A stretch of DNA of 43,269 nt from an uncultured Flavobacteriales bacterium. Its GTDB lineage: Bacteria; Bacteroidota; Bacteroidia; Flavobacteriales; Flavobacteriaceae. Positions 1-7,521 of the stretch are shown here, in pieces (positions within the stretch are counted from its first letter, which is position 1; every line of letters begins with the position of its first letter). The DNA lies in the NCBI GenBank assembly GCA_913058295.1, contig CAJXRD010000027.1, forward strand, positions 1 through 43,269. Reading direction: 5' to 3'. The position numbers and the translations under genes are program-made. Under the pieces are notes generated by a model that had not been told where the DNA came from, searched no databases, and was given only the letters and a program-made list of their open reading frames with translations.

Positions 1-13
1 ACTAAAGACGAGA

Positions 14-21
14 CAAAAATA
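14..21 (-). promoter_or_regulatory. Candidate -7 box firing leftwards
   Basis: The minus strand reads TATTTTTG, a full match to the Bacteroidota -7 consensus TAnnTTTG. It would drive a minus-strand gene lying beyond the left edge of the window. No clear -33 TTTG is found at normal spacing, so this is a motif match only. Confidence 0.35.
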
Positions 22-50
22 CGAATGTTGCAAAGTTTTAATAAAAATAA

Positions 51-81
51 AAAAACCTTCCACAAAAAGCGGAAGGTTTTT
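51..81 (-). terminator. Rho-independent terminator
   Basis: An 11-bp perfect stem (AAAAACCTTCC at 51-61 pairs with 71-81) has a 9-nt loop and A/T tracts on both sides, so it can work in both directions. On the minus strand it closes the transcript of the sorting-domain remnant whose stop is at 104-106. Confidence 0.8.
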
Positions 82-103
82 AAAATAATACTAATTATAA
101 TTC

Positions 104-331
104 TTATTGCTTTATGATCTGCAATACCTTAGTGGCAGTATCTGCAGTAACTTTTACAAAGTAATTCCCAGTTGGAAATTCGGAAAGATCTATTTGAGTT
201 TTATTAGTGTTTATAGTTTCAGCATACAGGGTTTGTCCTAAAACATTCATCACTTCTATGGAAGAAATAAATTTTAAAAGGATAAATTCGTCCTTTATAC
301 TTAATAATTCATTTGTATTAACCCCTTTTAT
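104..331 (-). pseudogene. Remnant of a T9SS type A sorting domain (C-terminal piece only)
   Basis: Read on the minus strand, the frame ending with TAA at 104-106 encodes a recognisable Por-secretion (type IX) C-terminal sorting domain: ISSIEVMNVLGQTLY, then IDLSEFPTGNYFVKVTA and the terminal KVLQIIKQ. Intact domains of this family begin with a YPNP-type motif; here the corresponding place (about 317-331) reads GVNTNELLSIK and no cargo protein lies upstream, because the frame runs into the start of the DUF2911 gene at 394. The only ATG in the domain is at 248-250, giving 48 residues with no signal peptide. This is what remains when the body of a secreted protein gene has been deleted and only its tail and terminator survive. 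A functional short protein is unlikely, since sorting domains need a Sec signal and a passenger. Confidence 0.7.
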
Positions 332-364
332 TAATTCCCATTTATTTGTTATAACTGTTTTGAT

Positions 365-372
365 TATCTTTA
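365..372 (+). promoter_or_regulatory. Weak candidate -7 box for the DUF2911-meaB pair
   Basis: TATCTTTA matches TAnnTTTG in all but the last base, and a TTTG at 345-348 lies 16 bp upstream as a possible -33 element. The start codon at 394 would then have a leader of about 15 nt. One mismatch keeps the confidence low. Confidence 0.3.
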
Positions 373-393
373 ACCTATTAAAATAATGTAAGC

Positions 394-957
394 ATGAAAA
401 AAATAATTATTTGGGTATTTGGAAGCCTTATCGCTTTAGTATTATTAATGATGTTTGTGATCTGGCCGATTATGAAGAACAATACTAAAAAACATAGCCC
501 AGAACAAAACATTAGCTATACTCAAGGGGATTTAGAATTACATACCAATTTTTCTAGTCCAGGTAAAAAAGGGAGAATTATATTTGGTGATTTGGTACCA
601 TATAATAAAGTTTGGAGAACCGGTGCAAATGAACCTACAACCTTTACTACCAATAAAGATTTAATAATAGAGGGTAAAGAGCTAGCAAAAGGAACTTATA
701 CCATATGGACCATCCCAGGAGAAACTTCTTGGCAGGTAATATTTAATTCAAAATTGCATGATTGGGGAGTGAAATTTACGGATCAATCCCCCTCTCGGGA
801 CTCCAAAGACGATGTATTAGTAGCTACTATATCTCCTTCGAAAAGTTTAACCGTAGCCGAAAATTTCACCATTTCTTTTACAGAAGCAGGAGAAGGCAGT
901 TTAATGATTCTTGCTTGGGATACAATAGTGGTACCTGTATTATTACAAGAAAAATAA
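394..957 (+). CDS. DUF2911 family membrane-anchored protein
   Basis: The 187-residue protein begins with a short basic stretch and one hydrophobic segment (about residues 3-27, ending in VIWPIMKNN), so it is probably anchored in the inner membrane with the rest outside the cytoplasm. The globular part carries the DUF2911 hallmarks: a GDLVPYNKVWRTGANE segment at about residues 65-80, followed by GTYTIWTIPGE and W-x-V-I-F-N. Members are common in Bacteroidota; their biochemical role is not established. The stop codon TAA directly precedes the ATG of meaB at 958, so both genes probably share one transcript; no functional link between them is known to me. The ATG at 394 is the only start that keeps the signal-anchor. 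Confidence 0.85.
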   Translation: MKKIIIWVFGSLIALVLLMMFVIWPIMKNNTKKHSPEQNISYTQGDLELHTNFSSPGKKGRIIFGDLVPYNKVWRTGANEPTTFTTNKDLIIEGKELAKGTYTIWTIPGETSWQVIFNSKLHDWGVKFTDQSPSRDSKDDVLVATISPSKSLTVAENFTISFTEAGEGSLMILAWDTIVVPVLLQEK

Positions 958-2061
958 ATGGCAAAAAAGAAAGATATTACATCTGCTTTACATGAAAAGG
1001 GAGGGGTTCCACAACCGGAAACTTTAAGTATAACTGTTGCGAATCAACTTAAGAAAAGCAGAAAAAAAACGCCAACTACCAATGAATTAATTCAGGGTAT
1101 TTTACAAAAGGATATCACTGCCCTAAGTAGAGCGATTACCTTAGTAGAAAGTACTGCTCCAAAACACCAACAGCAAGCTAAAGAAGTTATTGAAGCCTGT
1201 TTGCCTTATGCAAACAAATCGATTCGGATAGGAATTACTGGAGTACCCGGAGTTGGTAAAAGCTCTTTTATTGAGCAATTTGGAAAGCTTTTAGTCCAGA
1301 AAAAACATAAGGTTGCAGTCTTAGCTGTAGACCCTAGTAGTACCATTAGTGGTGGCAGTATTCTTGGCGATAAAACTCGTATGGAAGAATTGGTGAATGA
1401 ACCCAATGCTTTTATTCGACCCTCGGCTTCTGGAGATTCCCTTGGTGGAGTTGCCAGAAAAACCAGGGAAACCATTATTTTATGTGAAGCTGCTGGCTAC
1501 GATATTATTTTAATTGAAACTGTTGGAGTGGGACAAAGTGAAACAGCGGTCCATTCCATGACTGATTTCTTTTTATTGTTAAAGTTAGCTGGAGCTGGAG
1601 ATGAATTGCAAGGAATTAAACGTGGGATTATGGAAATGGCAGATGGAATTGCAATAAATAAAGCCGATGGTGAAAATGTAAAAGCAGCCAAACTTGCAAG
1701 GGTTGAATTTAATCGTGCGCTACACCTCTACCCTATTAAAGAAAACAATTGGTCCCCAAAGACCTTAATGTGTAGTGCCATAAAAAATGAAGGGATATTG
1801 GAGATTTGGGAAATGATTTCTGAATACATGAATCTCAATAAAGACAATGGTTACTTTGAAAAAAATAGAAAGGAACAAAATAAATTTTGGTTGCTTCAAA
1901 CTATAGAAAGCACTTTAAAAAGTGATTTTTACAATCTGCCAAATGTAAAACTGGAACTTAAAAAACAATTTGAATTGTTAGATGATAATAAAACCACTCC
2001 ATTTGAAGCTGCAGAACTTTTACTGCATAAAAAAAATAGCAAATTTAAAAACTCTCCTTAA
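958..2061 (+). CDS. meaB: MeaB/ArgK-type G-protein, methylmalonyl-CoA mutase chaperone
   Basis: MeaB-family GTPases load and protect the adenosylcobalamin cofactor of methylmalonyl-CoA mutase. The 367-residue protein shows the whole SIMIBI G-domain: P-loop [12 protein letters not shown] (about residues 92-103), the VDPSS motif with [12 protein letters not shown] after it, the switch motif ETVGVGQSE, and NKADGEN as the base-specificity motif. The length and the helical N-terminal arm (residues 1-85) are normal for the family. It starts on the base after the DUF2911 stop, and its last 17 bp overlap the end of the convergent epimerase gene. No mutAB is in the window; the only mutase here is the fused IcmF 32 kb away, which carries its own G-domain, so this MeaB presumably serves a separate methylmalonyl-CoA mutase elsewhere. 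I am confident of the family, less so of the partner. Confidence 0.93.
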   Translation: MAKKKDITSALHEKGGVPQPETLSITVANQLKKSRKKTPTTNELIQGILQKDITALSRAITLVESTAPKHQQQAKEVIEACLPYANKSIRIGITGVPGVGKSSFIEQFGKLLVQKKHKVAVLAVDPSSTISGGSILGDKTRMEELVNEPNAFIRPSASGDSLGGVARKTRETIILCEAAGYDIILIETVGVGQSETAVHSMTDFFLLLKLAGAGDELQGIKRGIMEMADGIAINKADGENVKAAKLARVEFNRALHLYPIKENNWSPKTLMCSAIKNEGILEIWEMISEYMNLNKDNGYFEKNRKEQNKFWLLQTIESTLKSDFYNLPNVKLELKKQFELLDDNKTTPFEAAELLLHKKNSKFKNSP

Positions 2062-2983
2062 ACCATTTTACTTGAGCCTTTACGCCCTCTAATAAAGTGG
2101 TTTGTGGATTATAATTTAATAATCTTTTCGCTTTATCAATATTTGCCTTTGTTTGTAGTTGATCACCTGATCGAGCAGGAATTAAATTCATATTAATCTT
2201 TACACCAAGGATCTTTTCTACAGCAGCAATACCTTCGGCTGTAGCACTTTCTGTTTCATTACCTAGGTTGATTATTTCGCCATTGCAGATTTCTTCTTTT
2301 CCAATAACACTTGTAATACCATCTATAATATCTTTTACATAAGTAAAGCTTCTTATATGTTTTTCACTTCCTTCAAATAATGGAAAATTTTTATGGTTTA
2401 GACCACAATCAATTAATCTTGTATATAATTTGTCTGGACGTTCTCTTGGTCCATAAACGGAGTATAAACGCAAAGATGTGCCTTTTAATAGGCCTCTTCT
2501 TATATATGAAAACACCAATTGTTCTGCTGCTAATTTTGTAACCCCATAGGACGAAGCTGGTAATGGCAACTGATCTTCTTCTTGTGTTGCCTCTAGTCCA
2601 TAAATTGAAGAAGTAGCAATATTGATGAAAAAGGGCTTGTTTTCTAGAGTTTCTATCCAAGCCAGCAAGTTTTGTGTAGCAACAATATTATTTAATAAAT
2701 AATCTTCAAAAGAAGAAGAAGCAGAAATTCCTGGATGAGCAGAAAAATGTAATACATAATCAACTTGAGAAGGCAATTCTTTAATTAAATCATCTGTACA
2801 CAAGTCCAACCTTAATATTTCAATATTCTTATTTGAAAGTGTCTTTGCATTCAACTCTTTTAAAGAAACATCGTAATAAGATGAAAAATTATCTAGGCCA
2901 ATTACTTCGAATCCTAATTCATGAAATCTTTCAGCAGCATGGGAACCTATAAATCCAGCAGCACCAGTTATTAATACTTTCAT
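2045..2983 (-). CDS. NAD-dependent sugar-nucleotide epimerase/dehydratase
   Basis: This is an extended short-chain dehydrogenase of 312 residues. The Rossmann motif [12 protein letters not shown] sits at residues 7-18, the catalytic Ser region is ATSSIYG, and the Y-x-x-x-K pair appears as [18 protein letters not shown] and [10 protein letters not shown] are typical of UDP-glucose/UDP-glucuronate 4-epimerase-like enzymes. The sugar specificity cannot be read from the sequence. A GTG three codons upstream (2990-2992) is in frame but lies about 8 bp from the promoter box at 3001-3008, so ATG at 2981-2983 ([14 protein letters not shown]) is the start. It is divergent from the GT2-LABN-ArnT operon, which suggests that it supplies or modifies a nucleotide sugar for that envelope-glycan pathway. 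Its 3' end overlaps meaB by 17 bp. Confidence 0.88.
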   Translation of the reverse strand: MKVLITGAAGFIGSHAAERFHELGFEVIGLDNFSSYYDVSLKELNAKTLSNKNIEILRLDLCTDDLIKELPSQVDYVLHFSAHPGISASSSFEDYLLNNIVATQNLLAWIETLENKPFFINIATSSIYGLEATQEEDQLPLPASSYGVTKLAAEQLVFSYIRRGLLKGTSLRLYSVYGPRERPDKLYTRLIDCGLNHKNFPLFEGSEKHIRSFTYVKDIIDGITSVIGKEEICNGEIINLGNETESATAEGIAAVEKILGVKINMNLIPARSGDQLQTKANIDKAKRLLNYNPQTTLLEGVKAQVKWFKESF

Positions 2984-3000
2984 ATAAAACACATAATAAA

Positions 3001-3008
3001 CAAAAATA
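3001..3008 (-). promoter_or_regulatory. -7 box of the epimerase gene
   Basis: The minus strand reads TATTTTTG, matching TAnnTTTG. Transcription would begin near 2994, so a leader of about 11 nt remains before ATG 2983, which rules against the in-frame GTG at 2990-2992. Confidence 0.6.
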
Positions 3009-3059
3009 ACATCTTTTTAAACAGATATTATTTATTAGACAAGTTAATTAAAAAATAAA

Positions 3060-3067
3060 TACTTTTG
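3060..3067 (+). promoter_or_regulatory. -7 box of the GT2-LABN-ArnT operon
   Basis: TACTTTTG is a full consensus match. Its last base is the G of a GTG that would otherwise extend the GT2 frame, so translation must begin downstream, at ATG 3091. With the box at 3001-3008 on the other strand it forms a divergent promoter pair. Confidence 0.65.
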
Positions 3068-3090
3068 TGAAAACCCTCTTTACATTTAAT

Positions 3091-3801
3091 ATGTCGGAAT
3101 TTACCATTATAGTCCCTGTTTTTAATGAAGAAGATAACCTAATAAGAGTAGAAAAAGAATTACTTATATTTATAGATATTGCAGTCAAAGAGACAGAAAT
3201 ATTATTTGTAAATGATGGGTCAACAGATAATAGCCAAGAACTTATTGATGCAATTTGCAAAAGAAATAATGCCTTCCATTTTATAAACTTTAAGGAAAAC
3301 AAAGGACTAAGTGCTGCTATAAAAGCTGGCTTTGACCATATAGAAACACCATTAATAGGATATATTGATTCTGATTTACAAACTACACCAAAAGATTTTA
3401 ATTTGTTATTGGATAAAATTGGAGACTATGATTTGGTAACTGGAGTTCGTGCCCTCAGAAAAGATTCTTTTGTGAAAAATATGTCTTCTACAATTGCAAA
3501 TAAAATTCGTCGTGCTTTTACACATGACGGTATGGATGACACAGGTTGCCCTTTAAAAGTAATTAAAACCGACTTTGCTAAAAGGATCCCTATGTTTAAA
3601 GGCTTACATCGGTTTTTACCAGCGATGATTTTACTCCAAAAAGGAAAGGTATTACAAGTTCCTATTCAACATTTTCCAAGAATAGCTGGAACCGCAAAAT
3701 TTGGACTTTGGAATCGGTTATTAGGTCCGCTTATGGATTGTTTTGCTTATTTATGGATGAAGAAAAAATATATTAATTATGAAGTGAAAGATAAAGGATG
3801 A
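3091..3801 (+). CDS. GT2 family glycosyltransferase, polyprenyl-phosphate sugar synthase-like
   Basis: The 236-residue protein has the GT-A fold markers of the DPM1/ArnC group: an N-terminal FTIIVPVFNEEDN segment, FVNDGSTDNS, a KGLSAAIKAGFDH helix and the metal-binding YIDSDLQTTP (D-x-D). No C-terminal membrane helices are present, as in soluble DPM1-type enzymes. The expected reaction is transfer of a sugar from a nucleotide donor to undecaprenyl phosphate, giving a lipid-linked donor. Its neighbours fit: it overlaps by 4 bp (ATGA) with a LABN membrane protein, and an ArnT-like transferase using such lipid donors follows. The frame can be extended to GTG 3067, but that codon overlaps the promoter box, so the start is ATG 3091. 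Sugar identity is unknown. Confidence 0.88.
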   Translation: MSEFTIIVPVFNEEDNLIRVEKELLIFIDIAVKETEILFVNDGSTDNSQELIDAICKRNNAFHFINFKENKGLSAAIKAGFDHIETPLIGYIDSDLQTTPKDFNLLLDKIGDYDLVTGVRALRKDSFVKNMSSTIANKIRRAFTHDGMDDTGCPLKVIKTDFAKRIPMFKGLHRFLPAMILLQKGKVLQVPIQHFPRIAGTAKFGLWNRLLGPLMDCFAYLWMKKKYINYEVKDKG

Positions 3802-4430
3802 AAGATTGGATTATTTATAGTATTGGCTTTTTGGCTCAAATTCTTTTTTCTGGAAGGCTTATAATTCAATGGATTAATTCTGAAAAAAGTAAAAGAATAA
3901 TTACACCTTCCATTTTTTGGAAATTAAGTCTAATTGCATCTTTTTTATTATTTATATATGGATATTTAAGAGAGGATTTTGCAATTATGTTAGGGCAAAC
4001 GCTGACTTATTTTATTTATATTAGAAATTTACAAATAAATGGCGAATGGTATAAATCTCCTAAAATACTAAGGTGGTTTATTATTTTATTTCCGGTAATT
4101 ATCGTTATTCTATCCTTTAATAATGGACAAAATGATTTAATCAATTTATTAAAGAATGAAAACATACCAACTTGGTTGTTATTGCTAGGTATAATTTCTC
4201 AAATTGTATTTACTTTTCGATTTATATACCAATGGATTTATTCTGAAAAGACTAAAGTTTCACAACTTCCTATAGGGTTTTGGCGCTTAAGTGTATTAGG
4301 AGCTTCGCTTATATTAATTTATGCGATTATTAGAGAAGACCCTGTACTATTAATAGGTCATGGAGCAGGACTTATTATATATATTAGAAATATTATTATT
4401 TGGAAAAAACAAAAAGTTAATGTCGATTAA
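3798..4430 (+). CDS. Membrane protein with two tandem LABN domains
   Basis: The 210-residue protein is almost entirely hydrophobic and contains two copies of the lipid-A-biosynthesis N-terminal (LABN) domain. Copy one (about residues 10-80) has F-x-x-Q-I-L-F-S-G-R then IQWINSEKS, W-K-L-S and GYLREDFAIMLGQ, ending YFIYIRNLQI; copy two (about 130-205) repeats this as Q-I-V-F-T-F-R, YQWIYSEKT, FWRLS, AIIREDPVLLIGH and IIYIRNIII. LABN was named for the N terminus of some lipid A disaccharide synthases; free-standing versions occur beside lipid-linked glycosyltransferases and are suspected to move or present lipid-linked sugars. The start overlaps the GT2 stop by 4 bp (ATGA), and the last 11 bp overlap the ArnT-like gene, so translation is probably coupled. 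Biochemical role is not proven. Confidence 0.85.
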   Translation: MKDWIIYSIGFLAQILFSGRLIIQWINSEKSKRIITPSIFWKLSLIASFLLFIYGYLREDFAIMLGQTLTYFIYIRNLQINGEWYKSPKILRWFIILFPVIIVILSFNNGQNDLINLLKNENIPTWLLLLGIISQIVFTFRFIYQWIYSEKTKVSQLPIGFWRLSVLGASLILIYAIIREDPVLLIGHGAGLIIYIRNIIIWKKQKVNVD

Positions 4431-6051
4431 ATACAATTATACATTCTGGATTATTATTATCTGTTTTTCAATCTTTTTTGTAAACCTGGATGCTATCATG
4501 GTAAATATCATGGAAGCTAGAAATTTCATTACTGCAAGAGAAATAGTAAATAGTGGCAATTGGATTTTAACCACTTTAAATGGAGAACCTCGTTACGAAA
4601 AACCTCCATTACCAACCTGGTTAACAGCTATTTCAGCATTAATTTTGGGGTTTGATAATTTAGTAGCTTTAAGGATACCAGCAGCTCTAATTTCCACTTT
4701 ATTAGTTGTTTATTTTTATAAATTAGGGGAAGTTTTTACTAATAATAAAAAATATTCTTTTGTTAGTTCATTAATATTAACAACTTCATTCTTTATTATA
4801 TTTTCGGGACGTAATGGCCAATGGGATATTTTTACTCATGGCTTTATGATCGTTTCTATCTACCAATTATTTTTATTTTTCTCCTTTGAAAACAAAAAGT
4901 ATCAAAGAGCAATTATTGCAGCCTTATTTTTTGGATTTTCATTTATGAGTAAAGGCCCTGTTTCACTATATACTTTGCTTTTACCATTTATTATCTCGTA
5001 TGGATTTACTTTTAAGTTTAAAGAAATAAAACAACGAATTGTTCCTCTTACATTATTTTTAATAATTGGGTTTGTAGTTTCTGCTTGGTGGTATATATAT
5101 ACTTATTATACAGATCCAATAACTGTTTCAGAGATAACATCTAAAGAAACTAACAATTGGACTAGTTATGAAATTAAGCCTTTTTATTATTATTGGGGCT
5201 TTTTCACACAAAGTGGCGTTTGGTCTATTATGGCCTTAATTGGTTTATTATATCCATATTTAAAAAACAAAGTTTCCAATAAAAGGGCTTATAAATTCAC
5301 TTTCTTATGGACCATTATCTCTTTAGTTTTACTTTCTATTATTCCTGAAAAAAAATCAAGATATGTACTCCCAGTGCTAATTCCATTAGCCTTTAACACA
5401 GGGTTTTATTTAGAATATTTAATCACTCAATTTTCAAGCCTAAAAAATAAAAAAGAAACCCTTCCTGTATATTTTAACTTTGGATTAATTGGTATAATTG
5501 GCATTTTATTTCCTATAGGAGGATATTTCTATTTAAAAGATATGTTTTCCGGAAATTGGATTTGGTTTGTATTATTATCCATATGTACCGTTTTAATTAG
5601 CATTTTAATATTTAAATTCCTTTTGAAAAAAAACATTTTAATGGTTTTTTATTTAACCATTGCTTTTGTTATTTCCATTATATTCTTTGGCTTTCCTATA
5701 GTAAAAGAACTTACCGTAAACCCTGATTTCTATGGGATTTCAAATTTAAATTCTTGGGAAATCAAAACCAATAATAAAACCTATGAATTTAATGAACTAA
5801 CACCAGAATTAGTTTGGGATTATGGCAAGCCTATGAAGATATTATTAAAAGGCAATGAAGTTAATTTTCCATCAGAAGATAGTTTTGGTGTATTAATTCA
5901 GGATAACCAAAAGCAACGTTTTTTAAACTATTTTAAAGATTATTCCTTAAAAAGAATAAAACGATTCGATATGAATCCTCGAGAAAAAGGAGGTAGTCAA
6001 TATCGTTCTAGGCTTTGTAGGGAGTTATATTTAGTTAGTAAAAAGCAATAG
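4420..6051 (+). CDS. ArnT-like (GT83/GT39) membrane glycosyltransferase
   Basis: This 543-residue protein has about a dozen membrane segments. Right after the first helix it carries the family motif of ArnT/PMT enzymes: acidic EARNFITAREIVNSGNW followed by LNGEPRYEKPPLPTWL (about residues 25-65). ArnT-type enzymes take a sugar from undecaprenyl phosphate and attach it to lipid A or another envelope acceptor from the periplasmic side; the soluble C-terminal part (about residues 430-543) fits this layout. The frame opens upstream at 4360, but ATG 4420 gives the conventional N terminus MSIKYNYTFWIIII and only an 11-bp overlap with the preceding gene. It is the last gene of the GT2-LABN-ArnT operon and ends 6 bp before the convergent PAP2 gene. 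Acceptor and sugar are unknown. Confidence 0.87.
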   Translation: MSIKYNYTFWIIIICFSIFFVNLDAIMVNIMEARNFITAREIVNSGNWILTTLNGEPRYEKPPLPTWLTAISALILGFDNLVALRIPAALISTLLVVYFYKLGEVFTNNKKYSFVSSLILTTSFFIIFSGRNGQWDIFTHGFMIVSIYQLFLFFSFENKKYQRAIIAALFFGFSFMSKGPVSLYTLLLPFIISYGFTFKFKEIKQRIVPLTLFLIIGFVVSAWWYIYTYYTDPITVSEITSKETNNWTSYEIKPFYYYWGFFTQSGVWSIMALIGLLYPYLKNKVSNKRAYKFTFLWTIISLVLLSIIPEKKSRYVLPVLIPLAFNTGFYLEYLITQFSSLKNKKETLPVYFNFGLIGIIGILFPIGGYFYLKDMFSGNWIWFVLLSICTVLISILIFKFLLKKNILMVFYLTIAFVISIIFFGFPIVKELTVNPDFYGISNLNSWEIKTNNKTYEFNELTPELVWDYGKPMKILLKGNEVNFPSEDSFGVLIQDNQKQRFLNYFKDYSLKRIKRFDMNPREKGGSQYRSRLCRELYLVSKKQ

Positions 6052-6057
6052 CTTATA

Positions 6058-6624
6058 TTAGACTATAAATCTTCTTTGTAAAAATTCTTGAAACTTATAA
6101 AACATAAATCCGATTAACCCGCCAAAAACAAAACCAGTTAATACATCTAAGGGATAATGAACTCCAACATAAATTCTGCTATAACCAACAATAAATGCCC
6201 AAAACAATAATATAAATATCAAATTATAATATTTATTTTTTAAGACCAATCCTAAAAATACTGCAGTGGCCATAGAATTTACAGCGTGACCAGAAAAATA
6301 ACCATACCTACCACATCGCTCAACCACAAATCGCATTAAGCCTTGAAGATCTTCTTCTCTACAAGGTCTTGGCCTTTGAAAGCCATGCTTAAATAAATTT
6401 GCTAATTGGTCTGCAAAAGTGATCATTAAAGTGGCAGAAACCATGATCACAAACATTCCTTTTAGCCCATAGTTTTTATACACAAGGAATAACATAAATG
6501 CATACAAGGGAATAAATGTAAGCTTGTTTGTGATAATTACCCACAATAAATCCCAAGGTTCAGAGCCTAAATTATTTAAGAACAGAAAAAGATCTGTATC
6601 ATATTTTAATAGTTCCTCAATCAT
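6058..6624 (-). CDS. PAP2 family membrane phosphatase
   Basis: The 188-residue integral membrane protein has all three PAP2 phosphatase signatures in order: K-x6-RP as KHGFQRPRP, SGH in GYFSGHAVNSMAT, and SR-x5-H-x3-D as SRIYVGVHYPLD. Five to six hydrophobic helices surround them. Bacterial members dephosphorylate undecaprenyl pyrophosphate, phosphatidylglycerol phosphate or lipid A; the sequence alone does not choose. The start is taken as ATG 6622-6624, which overlaps the stop of the upstream small gene by 8 bp; an in-frame ATG at 6651 would lengthen it by nine residues. It is the last gene of the MATE-YhhN-small protein-PAP2 transcript. The proximity of the ArnT-like operon makes an undecaprenyl-lipid role attractive, as inference only. 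Confidence 0.88.
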   Translation of the reverse strand: MIEELLKYDTDLFLFLNNLGSEPWDLLWVIITNKLTFIPLYAFMLFLVYKNYGLKGMFVIMVSATLMITFADQLANLFKHGFQRPRPCREEDLQGLMRFVVERCGRYGYFSGHAVNSMATAVFLGLVLKNKYYNLIFILLFWAFIVGYSRIYVGVHYPLDVLTGFVFGGLIGFMFYKFQEFLQRRFIV

Positions 6625-6847
6625 TGTTATATCGCGCAACTTCTCTATCATAGAATTCTGTCGCTTCTTTTATATAATTTTCCGTTTCTGACTCTAATTC
6701 TTTTTGGTCTTGATTATCAAATTCTTCTAACCATTCCACTTCGTCATTTTCCAAATTAATTACAAAAAGAGGAAATTCAGTATGTATAACAAAAATTGCA
6801 GTTGGATAATCGGTGTTATCACCAAGTATATATTTAGGAATCTCCAT
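6617..6847 (-). CDS. Small acidic conserved protein of unknown function
   Basis: The protein has 76 residues from ATG 6847 (MEIPKYILGDN), or 83 from an in-frame ATG at 6868 that would overlap the preceding gene by 11 bp. It is rich in Asp and Glu, with FVIHTEFPLFVINLENDEVE (a beta-hairpin-like stretch) followed by an acidic helical tail ending EFYDREVARYNND. No signal peptide or membrane segment is seen, so it should be cytoplasmic. I recall similar small proteins in other Flavobacteriaceae beside YhhN or PAP2 genes, but know no function. It overlaps the PAP2 start by 8 bp and is cotranscribed with it. Confidence 0.75.
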   Translation of the reverse strand: MEIPKYILGDNTDYPTAIFVIHTEFPLFVINLENDEVEWLEEFDNQDQKELESETENYIKEATEFYDREVARYNND

Positions 6848-6857
6848 TTTATTTATA

Positions 6858-7505
6858 TTATTTTTCATTTAAAAGAACAAATCTACAAATTAAATATTGA
6901 GCAATAACATAAGTACTAATAATCAATAATGGATAAATAGCTTGCTCTTTATAAAACATATTTAAAGCCAATACAGAATCTGAAATTATAAAAATCAACA
7001 CTCCAAATACTAATACTAAATGAGTTTTGGTTTTATTCTGCAGAAAAAGGCTAAGGGAACTTATACCTAAAACAGTAATTGTTATAGCATAGACTATTAC
7101 TGGGATTTTCATATCGCCAAGACCCGAATATAAAATACTAAGCAAGAAATAAAAAATGAACAAATAAGGAATACTTGCAATTAAAACTTGAGATAATTTT
7201 GTGCTTTTTAATAATTTTACAACCATAATGATGTAAAAAACATGTGCTATAAGAAAAAACAAAAGTCCTAATATAAAATACAAATCTCCAGTTCCTAAAA
7301 GCAAAACATCCCCTAAAAAGCTAAAGAATAATCCCGTAATCAATAATTTATTTACCCTTTTTGCATTTACCGCATAATACCAAAAAAGCGTAATCATTAA
7401 TAGTGGCTTTGCAATAGAAATTAAAATACTTTGCTCTAAATAGATTCCAATTAAGTCTAATATACAGACTATTATAAATAGTAATAATGGAATTTTTTTA
7501 TTCAA
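6858..7505 (-). CDS. YhhN/TMEM86 family membrane protein, lysoplasmalogenase-like
   Basis: This 215-residue protein has eight predicted hydrophobic segments and the YhhN family motifs: FSFLGDVLLLG (about residues 60-70) and the following FLIAHVFYIIMV, with a late ISDSVLALN segment that carries another conserved acidic pair. Animal TMEM86 members hydrolyse the vinyl-ether bond of lysoplasmalogen; bacterial members are assigned by homology only. It lies 16 bp after the MATE gene and just before the small acidic protein gene, so it is the second gene of a four-gene minus-strand transcript. Substrate in this organism is unknown. Confidence 0.82.
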   Translation of the reverse strand: MNKKIPLLLFIIVCILDLIGIYLEQSILISIAKPLLMITLFWYYAVNAKRVNKLLITGLFFSFLGDVLLLGTGDLYFILGLLFFLIAHVFYIIMVVKLLKSTKLSQVLIASIPYLFIFYFLLSILYSGLGDMKIPVIVYAITITVLGISSLSLFLQNKTKTHLVLVFGVLIFIISDSVLALNMFYKEQAIYPLLIISTYVIAQYLICRFVLLNEK

Positions 7506-7521
7506 TTTTTAGAAGTATTAA

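Noticed and set aside
3067-3090. GTG start of the GT2 gene eight codons upstream of ATG 3091
   Set aside because: The G of GTG is the last base of the TACTTTTG promoter box, so the codon would lie upstream of the start of transcription; ATG 3091 gives the normal family N terminus.
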